Source: Bacteroidota bacterium (GTDB taxonomy: Bacteria > Bacteroidota > Ignavibacteria > Kryptoniales > JAKASW01). Taken from it: a stretch of DNA of 5,787 nucleotides. Positions within the stretch are counted from its first letter, which is position 1. Each line of letters opens with the position of its first letter. Location of the stretch: positions 1-5,787 of the forward strand of contig JAJYJD010000238.1 of the NCBI GenBank assembly GCA_021789755.1, written 5' to 3'. The notes beneath the pieces are model-generated. The model did not search any database, was not told where the DNA came from, and saw only the letters and a program-made list of their open reading frames with translations. Positions 1 to 4,877 of the stretch are shown in pieces. The position numbers and the translations under genes were made by a program.

Positions 1-25
1 CCGTGTTCGAATTCATCTCTCGGGT

Positions 26-1036
26 TTATCTGTCCTGCGACAATCTTTCGAGCATCCAGTATGGGTAGACACGCGGCGGCTTGCTGAGTTCGTCAAGTCG
101 CGCCACCTCTTCGGGGGTCATTTCCCAATCCGTCGTCTTCAGATTGTCCGTCAGCTGTTCCTTCGTCTTCGCGCCGATTATTACAGACGTTACACCAGGT
201 TTCCTGAGTAGGTAATTCAACGCCGCCTGCGTGATAGTCGCCTTGTGACTCCCGGCAATCTTCTCCAGCGCGTCCACGATATCGAAGCCCTTCTCTTCAT
301 CGTATTGAAGAAACTGATTAGTCGGGTCGGTCCTGCGAGCACCTTCGGGACGAGGCTTGCCACGCCTGTATTTTCCGGTTAGAAAACCTCCGCCTAGCGG
401 ACTCCAGGGAAGAATCCCGAGTTTCTGGTCAAGCGATAATGGCGCAAGCTCGTTCTCCAGATCGCGGGCAATCAGGGAATACAACGCCTGAAGAGTCACG
501 AATCTTTCCAGATTTTGTTTTTCGGAGATAGAGAGCGCCTTCATCAATTGCCAGCCGGTGAAGTTGGAGACGCCGATGTATCTGACCTTTCCCTCTCTCA
601 CCAAATCGTCGAGAGCTCCGAGCGTTTCTTCAAGCGGTGTCTTCGGATCGAAACTGTGAACCTGGTACAGGTCGATGTAATCGGTGCCCAGCCTCTTCAG
701 ACTCCCGTTGCACGAATCAATGATGTGCTTCCTCGAAAGCCCGACGTCGTTCGGACCCGGGCCGGTCCTGCTTCTGACCTTCGTGGCAAGGATAATATCC
801 TTCCGTTTGTCTCCGAGCGCTTTGCCGAGAATTTGCTCGGACAACCCTTCGGAATAGACATCGGCGGTATCGAAGAAATTTATTCCGCCATCGATTGCGG
901 TGTTAACCAGTTCGTCGGCTTCTTTTTGCTGAACCTGACCGACGTAGGTCCAATAGCCTTTTCCGCCGAAAGTCATTGCTCCGAAACACAGTTCGGATAC
1001 TCTAACGCCGGTATTGCCAAGAAATCTTGTTTTCAT
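26..1036 (-). CDS. Aldo/keto reductase family oxidoreductase
   Basis: A 336-residue cytosolic NAD(P)H-dependent oxidoreductase with the (beta/alpha)8 barrel of the aldo/keto reductase superfamily, which reduces aldehydes and ketones to alcohols. Visible in the protein are the opening LGNTGVRVSELCFG (6-19), the family signature GINFFDTADVYSEG (51-64), and the catalytic tetrad Asp56, Tyr61, Lys86 and His127 (in LYQVHSFD). Also present are VSNF (156-159), Gln183, the strand WSPLGGGFLTGKY (211-223) and the cofactor-binding segment IIGAKTKEQLTDNL (286-299). Length is normal and the tetrad is intact, so it should be active. The ATG is supported by AAAGGAG at 1046-1052, 9 nt upstream. It follows the ene-reductase gene after a 198-nt gap holding a promoter candidate and an inverted repeat, so it is probably transcribed separately at least in part. 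The substrate cannot be read from sequence; family assignment is secure. Confidence 0.95.
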   Translation of the reverse strand: MKTRFLGNTGVRVSELCFGAMTFGGKGYWTYVGQVQQKEADELVNTAIDGGINFFDTADVYSEGLSEQILGKALGDKRKDIILATKVRSRTGPGPNDVGLSRKHIIDSCNGSLKRLGTDYIDLYQVHSFDPKTPLEETLGALDDLVREGKVRYIGVSNFTGWQLMKALSISEKQNLERFVTLQALYSLIARDLENELAPLSLDQKLGILPWSPLGGGFLTGKYRRGKPRPEGARRTDPTNQFLQYDEEKGFDIVDALEKIAGSHKATITQAALNYLLRKPGVTSVIIGAKTKEQLTDNLKTTDWEMTPEEVARLDELSKPPRVYPYWMLERLSQDR

Positions 1037-1045
1037 TTATTGCAT

Positions 1046-1052
1046 CTCCTTT
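1046..1052 (-). promoter_or_regulatory. Ribosome binding site of the aldo/keto reductase gene
   Basis: The minus strand reads AAAGGAG, 9 nt before the ATG at 1036-1034. It is a near-perfect Shine-Dalgarno match at a normal distance and fixes the start. Confidence 0.8.
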
Positions 1053-1090
1053 GGGAATGAAGTTCCAAATTCCACCTCACAAGTTCCAAA

Positions 1091-1140
1091 CAAAAACAAA
1101 GTTCCAACGTCCAAAAGTCAACCCTACGCTTTGTTTTTTG
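1091..1140. repeat. A/T-rich inner inverted repeat in the leader of the aldo/keto reductase gene
   Basis: CAAAAACAAAG (1091-1101) is the inverse of CTTTGTTTTTTG (1129-1140) apart from one extra T. Arms of 11-12 bp flank 27 nt. If transcription starts near 1135, most of this hairpin lies at the 5' end of the transcript. On the minus strand the second arm ends in a short T run, so a weak attenuator is possible but unproven. Confidence 0.45.
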
Positions 1141-1141
1141 A

Positions 1142-1170
1142 ATCTTAGCCGTTGGTAGTTGTCCCGTCAA
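1142..1170 (-). promoter_or_regulatory. Candidate sigma70-type promoter for the aldo/keto reductase gene
   Basis: The minus strand reads TTGACG (1170-1165), a 17-nt spacer, then TAAGAT (1147-1142). The -35 box matches the TTGACA consensus at 5 of 6 positions and the -10 box matches TATAAT at 4 of 6, with ideal spacing. Transcription would begin near 1135, giving a leader of about 100 nt that includes the left arm of the inverted repeat. It is the best promoter match found in the intergenic gaps. Confidence 0.45.
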
Positions 1171-1187
1171 ATCATTTGTGTGTCGCG

Positions 1188-1204
1188 ATGCCGCAAAGCG
1201 GCAT
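1188..1204. repeat. Perfect 7-bp hairpin with a 3-nt loop (REP-like)
   Basis: ATGCCGC, AAA, GCGGCAT form a perfect G+C-rich stem-loop starting 31 nt past the stop codon of the ene-reductase. No T tract follows on either strand, so it is not a standard intrinsic terminator. It could stabilise the 3' end of the transcript or be a REP-type palindrome. It shares its final T with the first heptamer of the adjoining array. Confidence 0.55.
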
Positions 1205-1234
1205 TTGGAACTTGGTGTTTGGAGCTTGGAACTT

Positions 1235-2302
1235 TCATCTGGGTTTAGCTCTCATATATTGTTTTGGATATTCCGGATCGTCGCCGAGCGATTTCGCGGC
1301 GTGGAGCGGGAAATACGGATCGCGCAGAAACTCCCGGGCCATGAAGACCACGTCCGCCTGGCCGGTAACGAGTATGTTTTCGGCCTGTGCAGCGCCGGTG
1401 ATCATCCCGATCGCGCCCGTCATGATGCCGGTCTGTTTCCTTATCTCGTCGGCAAACTTCACCTGGTATCCCGGGGCAATCGGGATCTTCGCGCCTGGGA
1501 CCAGCCCGCCTGTCGAGCTATCTATGAGGTCAATCCCGGCCTTCTTCAACTCCTTGGCGAGTTCTACAGACTGCGCTAAATCCCAACCGCCCTCGACCCA
1601 ATCCGTGACCGAAATACGGACAAACACAGGGAGACTTTCCGGCCATTCACTTCGAACCGCCTTCGCCACCTCCAGCGGAAACCTCATCCTGTTCTTGAGT
1701 TCTCCGCCGTACTCATCCTTCCTCTGATTCGAAAGCGGCGAGAGGAATTGATGGAGAAGGTAACCGTGCGCCATGTGGATCTCGGCAACCTGGAAGCCGG
1801 CTTCTAAACTTCTCCGCGCGGCCTCACTCCACTGACGGACGACCGTCGCTATGTCCGACTTAGTCATTTCTTTCGGTTGAGGATAAGTGTCGGAGAATTT
1901 CACCGCACTCGGAGCGATGACCTGCCATCCACCCTCGGATTCCGGCACCATGCCGTCTCCGATCCATGGAATTTTCGTGGATGCTTTCCTCCCGGCATGC
2001 GCGAGTTGTATCCCCGGGACTGCTCCGTGCTCTCTGATGAAAGAAGTTATCCGCTTGAAAGCATTCACTTGTTCGTCCGACCAGATGCCGAGATCGGCAG
2101 GCGAAATCCTTCCTTCGGGAGAAACGGCAGTCGCTTCGGTAAGAACAAGCGCCGCTCCGCCTACCGCCCTGCTTCCAAGGTGAACCAGGTGCCAATCGTT
2201 CGGCACGCCGCCTTTCGCCGAGTACTGGCACATGGGTGATACGAAGATTCTGTTCTTAAGCTGTAAATCTCTGATTTTGAGTGGTGATAATAGAGTGCTC
2301 AT
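1235..2302 (-). CDS. NADH:flavin oxidoreductase, Old Yellow Enzyme family (YqjM-like ene-reductase)
   Basis: A 355-residue FMN-dependent barrel enzyme of the thermophilic-like/YqjM branch of the Old Yellow Enzymes. Such enzymes use NAD(P)H to reduce activated C=C bonds of enals, enones and some nitro compounds in the cytosol. Visible are PMCQYS (23-28), with the redox-tuning Cys25 and Tyr27 of this branch, and IQLAHAGRKA (98-107) with flavin-contacting Gln99. The substrate-anion pair is His176 and His179 in EIHMAHGY (174-181), followed by FLSPLSNQRKDEYGG (186-200). Arg229 lies in FVRIS. FMN-phosphate binding segments are GAIGM (296-300) and FMAREFLRDPY (320-330) with Arg323. Arg351 near the C-terminus fits the arginine finger that YqjM donates across its dimer. 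Length is normal and all key residues are present. The start has only a weak purine-rich AAAGAAA before it but matches the expected N-terminus. The natural substrate is unknown; XenA-type roles are equally possible. Confidence 0.95.
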   Translation of the reverse strand: MSTLLSPLKIRDLQLKNRIFVSPMCQYSAKGGVPNDWHLVHLGSRAVGGAALVLTEATAVSPEGRISPADLGIWSDEQVNAFKRITSFIREHGAVPGIQLAHAGRKASTKIPWIGDGMVPESEGGWQVIAPSAVKFSDTYPQPKEMTKSDIATVVRQWSEAARRSLEAGFQVAEIHMAHGYLLHQFLSPLSNQRKDEYGGELKNRMRFPLEVAKAVRSEWPESLPVFVRISVTDWVEGGWDLAQSVELAKELKKAGIDLIDSSTGGLVPGAKIPIAPGYQVKFADEIRKQTGIMTGAIGMITGAAQAENILVTGQADVVFMAREFLRDPYFPLHAAKSLGDDPEYPKQYMRAKPR

Positions 2303-2324
2303 ATTTCTTTCGTGATATTAAATG

Positions 2325-2405
2325 ATAGAAGACAGATGCAAGATGTCAGAAGCAAAGATATGATTTCCGGCATCTTGCGTCTTGCTTCTTGGATCCCTCT
2401 TCCAA
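2325..2405. repeat. Inverted heptamer array (CATCTTG family), gap before the ene-reductase gene
   Basis: On the plus strand five heptamers run from 2371 to 2405, including CATCTTG (2371-2377), CGTCTTG (2378-2384), CTTCTTG (2385-2391) and CTTCCAA (2399-2405). On the minus strand five more run from 2359 down to 2325, including CTTCTGA (2352-2346), CATCTTG (2345-2339) and CATCTGT (2338-2332). The arms 2327-2347 and 2369-2389 can pair at 17 of 21 positions around a 21-nt loop. The 127-nt gap holds nothing else recognisable: no convincing promoter and no terminator with a T tract. Confidence 0.7.
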
Positions 2406-2429
2406 TTCCTTACTCTTAATCTTTGTCGT

Positions 2430-3944
2430 TCATTTCTCGGAGGATGACCTGGAAAAACTCGCCAGCCTTTCGCAGACTCCATCTTCTGCTTTCTCTGCCA
2501 GCGAAGCTGGAACCGTGAAATGGTTGACCATCATCGAAAACACAAAGACTTCTCCGTCTCTGGCTGTTACGTATCCCGACAGGCTCGAGACATGTTCGAT
2601 GGTCCCGGTCTTTGCATGGACATTGTTCTCCGCCGCGGTTCCTTTCATCCGGTACTTGAGGGAGCCGTCGACACCTGCAATAGGCAGCGATTCGTAGAAG
2701 GGCTGGAAGTACTTGCCGCGGTACATCGCCGTTAGAATAGACACAGTAGTGGCCGGCGAGACCATATCATCAGGTGATAGACCACACCCGTCATGCATCT
2801 GAATGCGGGTGGTGTCGATTCCCCAGCTTGTGTAGAGCGGATAAGCGACATAGCGTCCTGTCGTCATGTCTCCGTGGCCGTAGAAGACCAGTCCCATCGT
2901 CCTGAACAGCTGCTCTGCATACAGGTTTTGGCTCCGCTTGTTGATTGTCTCCACGATTGTCGAGAGCGGAGGAGAAGTGTAGGTTGTCAGAGTGGTTACA
3001 CCGGCAGAGTCCTGTTTTGCTCCGGGACTTCCGATATCCTCCGGCATCCCGTCCACCTTTATTCCCTTCTCCACCAGGACTTCTTTCAGGACAGTTGCCG
3101 CGTAAAGAGCAGGATCATCGACAGAGATCGATTCATGCCACGCAGGTTGGTTTATTGGAAAGTCCCCGCTGACATGCACGACGTTTGAAGACCAATTGCG
3201 ATGAAAACTGATGTAGTAACCCGGGGGATTGGAATCCGGTGGAGTCGTTACGGTTTCATTGACGACGCTGATGTATTTAGTCGGCGGGTTCCAGGTGACC
3301 TTCGCTGGAGATCCGACAGTGTCGCCGGCAATAACAGTCATATCGACGCAGTTGTCGTTGAAAACTATTCCGCCGATTTGAGCGGCGTACCAGTCCGTCT
3401 GGTAGTCTGCTGCCCATCCCGCGCCGTAAGGACTGCTGTCGAAGGCACTGTGGTCACCTATGACGTTGCCGTTTATTTCGTTAATTCCTTCCGCCTTAAG
3501 ACTGTCTGCCCACTGCTGGAATGTCAGTATGACGTTGCCGCCGTTGTAGCGTCCACAAATGGTGGGATCGCCGCTCCCTTTTAAATACACGTTGCCGTTC
3601 AATATACCGTTTTCCGTTTTCCCGTCGGTCTCAAGCTTTGTAACGTACCTGAATTCCGGAGTGAGTCTGGTTAGCGCGGCAGCGGTCGTGTAGAGTTTCA
3701 AATTTGATGCAGGCATGAAGCTCTTGTTTTCATTCTTCTGATAGATAATTTCGCCTGTTTTTAGAGATTGAATCTTCACTCCCCAAAAGGCATTGAAGAA
3801 CTCCGGATCATGAAATCTCGCCGCCAGTTCCTTGCGGAGCATGACGACCGAAGAAGACTGAACATTAGCTTCCTTCACCACAACAGAAGAAGCGCATCCG
3901 GATACAATGATGGCAAAGAAAAACATTACGGGAACAAGTTTCAC
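2430..3944 (-). CDS. dacB: D-alanyl-D-alanine carboxypeptidase/endopeptidase, PBP4 family (peptidase S13), lipoprotein
   Basis: A 504-residue peptidoglycan enzyme that trims the terminal D-Ala from stem peptides and/or cuts cross-links. All three penicillin-binding motifs are present: SNLK (Ser80 nucleophile, Lys83), SQN (338-340, in KRSQNLYAEQL) and KTG (445-447). GSGDP (123-127) and DGCGLS (385-390) are also typical, the latter usually DGSGLS. A start upstream at 3980 would need a TTG codon and a polar extension. The GTG at 3944-3942 follows a perfect AAGGAGG (3956-3962) by 11 nt and gives a clean lipoprotein signal: Lys2, a hydrophobic run, and lipobox VSGC with Cys17. Ala follows the Cys, which in enterobacterial rules favours the outer membrane, so the enzyme should act in the periplasm as a lipid-anchored protein. 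The usual S13 domain order and length are kept. Its neighbours are unrelated to cell-wall synthesis. Confidence 0.93.
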   Translation of the reverse strand: MKLVPVMFFFAIIVSGCASSVVVKEANVQSSSVVMLRKELAARFHDPEFFNAFWGVKIQSLKTGEIIYQKNENKSFMPASNLKLYTTAAALTRLTPEFRYVTKLETDGKTENGILNGNVYLKGSGDPTICGRYNGGNVILTFQQWADSLKAEGINEINGNVIGDHSAFDSSPYGAGWAADYQTDWYAAQIGGIVFNDNCVDMTVIAGDTVGSPAKVTWNPPTKYISVVNETVTTPPDSNPPGYYISFHRNWSSNVVHVSGDFPINQPAWHESISVDDPALYAATVLKEVLVEKGIKVDGMPEDIGSPGAKQDSAGVTTLTTYTSPPLSTIVETINKRSQNLYAEQLFRTMGLVFYGHGDMTTGRYVAYPLYTSWGIDTTRIQMHDGCGLSPDDMVSPATTVSILTAMYRGKYFQPFYESLPIAGVDGSLKYRMKGTAAENNVHAKTGTIEHVSSLSGYVTARDGEVFVFSMMVNHFTVPASLAEKAEDGVCERLASFSRSSSEK

Positions 3945-3955
3945 TGAATTTTCTG

Positions 3956-3962
3956 CCTCCTT
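3956..3962 (-). promoter_or_regulatory. Ribosome binding site that decides the GTG start of the dacB-like gene
   Basis: The minus strand reads AAGGAGG, 11 nt before GTG at 3944-3942. It lies inside the longer reading frame that could begin at TTG 3980, and so argues for the shorter protein with a proper lipoprotein signal. Confidence 0.75.
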
Positions 3963-3971
3963 GTCAGTATG

Positions 3972-3984
3972 CAGTTTCAAACTG
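3972..3984. repeat. Perfect 13-bp palindrome upstream of the dacB-like gene
   Basis: CAGTTT, C, AAACTG form two perfect 6-bp arms around one base, about 28 nt upstream of the GTG start and 9 nt before the ribosome binding site. The size would fit a small operator, but no regulator or promoter boxes support that. Confidence 0.3.
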
Positions 3985-3988
3985 GTAA

Positions 3989-4083
3989 TCAGAGTTCAGA
4001 AGCGAGACGCAGGATGTCATAATCAAGGATCCGCCTGCTTGCATCTTGCATCTTGTTTCTTGCTTCCAACTTCTCGCTTCTCT
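3989..4083. repeat. Inverted heptamer array (CATCTTG family), gap before the dacB-like gene
   Basis: On the plus strand six heptamers run without a break from 4042 to 4083: CATCTTG twice (4042-4048, 4049-4055), then TTTCTTG (4056-4062), CTTCCAA (4063-4069), CTTCTCG (4070-4076) and CTTCTCT (4077-4083). The last base is already part of the hydrolase stop codon. On the minus strand matching units run from 4016 down to 3989: CATCCTG (4016-4010), CGTCTCG (4009-4003), CTTCTGA (4002-3996) and ACTCTGA (3995-3989). Arms 3999-4016 and 4049-4066 can pair at 14 of 18 positions. This is the most regular array of the window. Confidence 0.75.
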
Positions 4084-4793
4084 TATTTGAGATGATATTT
4101 CAAAAATTCCAGCGTCATGGGCCACGCTTGTTTGGCAGCTCTCTCGTTGTACGCCGCCCGCTGGTCGCAGAAGAAACCGTGATCGGCGTATGAGAATGTG
4201 ACGTTGCCGAACTCTTTTCCGGCGGCACGCAGCGCGTCTTCCACCGCGCGAGTGTGTTCGGGGAGGATGTGCTTATCAAGTCCGCCCCAGAAGAGCAGGA
4301 TCGGGCCGTGTAAGTACTTTGCCCGGTCGAGCAATCCCTGAGCGATTCCGCCGCCGTAGAAAGATACAGACGCGGCCAGCGGGATGACGGTGTCCGCGAG
4401 GAACGATACACGCCCTCCCATGCAAAACCCGACGGAGAAGATCTTGCGAGCCTCTGTCTGAGAATCGTTCCCCAGAAATTCATAGGCCGCTCTGATGTCT
4501 GCTTCCAACCCTTCGTTCGTCAGCGCCGAAGTGTGCGGCTGAACTCCCGGAAAGTCGGTATAGCTTCCTTCGAAGCCCGGAGCTGTCCGATGAAAGAGTT
4601 CCGGTGCAATTGCAGTGAACCCTTCTTTAGCGAATCTGTCTGCTACATTGCGGATGTAGGGGTTGACTCCGAAAGCCTCCTGGAAAACGATTATCCCGGG
4701 ATGCTTTCCGGCACCCTGCGGCCTTGCCACATAGGCGGACATAGTTGTTCCGTCCGACACTTTCAAATTCACGTAATTCTCTTTATGCGGCAT
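4083..4793 (-). CDS. Dienelactone hydrolase family protein
   Basis: A 236-residue cytosolic alpha/beta hydrolase matching dienelactone hydrolase (carboxymethylenebutenolidase) over its full length. That enzyme opens the lactone ring of dienelactones in chloroaromatic breakdown. The catalytic triad is complete: Cys124 in the nucleophile elbow GFCMGG (122-127), Asp173 in GGLDKHI (170-176) and His205 in YADHGFF (202-208). Glu39 in FQEAFG matches the glutamate that positions the cysteine in the Pseudomonas enzyme. ARP (23-25) and HPGIIVFQEAFG (31-42) are typical of the N-terminal half. The start is fixed by GGAGG at 4801-4805, 7 nt upstream of ATG. No other gene of a chlorocatechol pathway is present, so the substrate is open; many members of this family hydrolyse unrelated esters. 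It follows the permease gene by 84 nt. Confidence 0.93.
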   Translation of the reverse strand: MPHKENYVNLKVSDGTTMSAYVARPQGAGKHPGIIVFQEAFGVNPYIRNVADRFAKEGFTAIAPELFHRTAPGFEGSYTDFPGVQPHTSALTNEGLEADIRAAYEFLGNDSQTEARKIFSVGFCMGGRVSFLADTVIPLAASVSFYGGGIAQGLLDRAKYLHGPILLFWGGLDKHILPEHTRAVEDALRAAGKEFGNVTFSYADHGFFCDQRAAYNERAAKQAWPMTLEFLKYHLK

Positions 4794-4800
4794 TTTTCTT

Positions 4801-4805
4801 CCTCC
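4801..4805 (-). promoter_or_regulatory. Ribosome binding site of the dienelactone hydrolase gene
   Basis: The minus strand reads GGAGG with 7 nt to the ATG at 4793-4791, an ideal Shine-Dalgarno arrangement. Confidence 0.75.
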
Positions 4806-4808
4806 ATT

Positions 4809-4877
4809 TTAAGAACCCGATGCAAGAATCCGGATATTCCCTCATCTCGCTTCTGATATCTGATTTCCTGCCTCTAT
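4809..4877. repeat. Inverted heptamer array (CATCTTG family), gap before the hydrolase gene
   Basis: On the plus strand five heptamers fill 4843-4877: CATCTCG (4843-4849), CTTCTGA (4850-4856), TATCTGA (4857-4863), TTTCCTG (4864-4870) and CCTCTAT (4871-4877). They end exactly one base before the permease stop codon (4878-4880). On the minus strand ATTCTTG (4829-4823), CATCGGG (4822-4816) and TTCTTAA (4815-4809) continue the pattern. Segments 4819-4829 and 4836-4846 can pair at 8 of 11 positions with CCGGAT as loop. The units are more degenerate than in the other two CATCTTG-type gaps. Confidence 0.6.

Larger units (their letters stand above)
1060..1234. repeat. Long imperfect inverted repeat with 7-bp periodic arms (TTCCAA family)
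   Basis: The arms 1060-1090 and 1204-1234 are inverted copies of each other, matching at 24 of 31 positions by eye, around a 113-nt centre. The right arm is a run of five heptamers from 1204 to 1238, such as TTTGGAA (1204-1210), CTTGGTG (1211-1217) and CTTGGAA (1225-1231). The left arm holds GTTCCAA at 1062-1068 and 1083-1089 with ATTCCAC between them in the same 7-bp phase. A further GTTCCAA (1101-1107) and CGTCCAA (1108-1114) follow in a shifted phase. The right arm runs over the ene-reductase stop codon at 1235-1237. Inside the centre lie a promoter candidate and two smaller inverted repeats. Together these account for the whole 198-nt gap, and no gene is seen in it. Confidence 0.75.

Noticed and set aside
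1..25. Start of a further gene at ATG 16-14 on the minus strand
   Set aside because: Only five codons fit before the edge and the preceding bases give no clear ribosome binding site.
515..1060. A 181-codon plus-strand open frame opposite the aldo/keto reductase
   Set aside because: It lies antisense to a gene with an intact catalytic tetrad, has no family motifs, and is explained by codon bias of the real gene.
1129..1140. Intrinsic terminator ending in a T run on the plus strand
   Set aside because: The stem is A/T-rich and all genes here run on the minus strand, so a plus-strand terminator has no transcript to end.
1152..1727. A 191-codon plus-strand open frame across the end of the ene-reductase
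   Set aside because: Low-complexity translation with no recognisable domain, antisense to a clearly functional gene; its first part is the heptamer repeat.
2315..2345. Promoter for the ene-reductase (TTGCAT with TAATAT on the minus strand)
   Set aside because: The spacer is only 15 nt, TAATAT lies too close to the start codon, and TTGCAT is part of the heptamer repeat.
3945..3980. N-terminal extension of the DacB-like protein from a TTG codon at 3980
   Set aside because: It adds 12 charged residues before the lipoprotein signal and starts inside a palindrome, while the GTG at 3944 has a perfect ribosome binding site.
3989..4083. CRISPR array
   Set aside because: Units are 7 bp, tandem and degenerate, with no spacers of constant length and no cas genes.
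4806..4811. TAAAAT as a -10 box for the hydrolase gene
   Set aside because: It touches the ribosome binding site, so the transcript would start within or past it, and there is no -35 box at the right distance.
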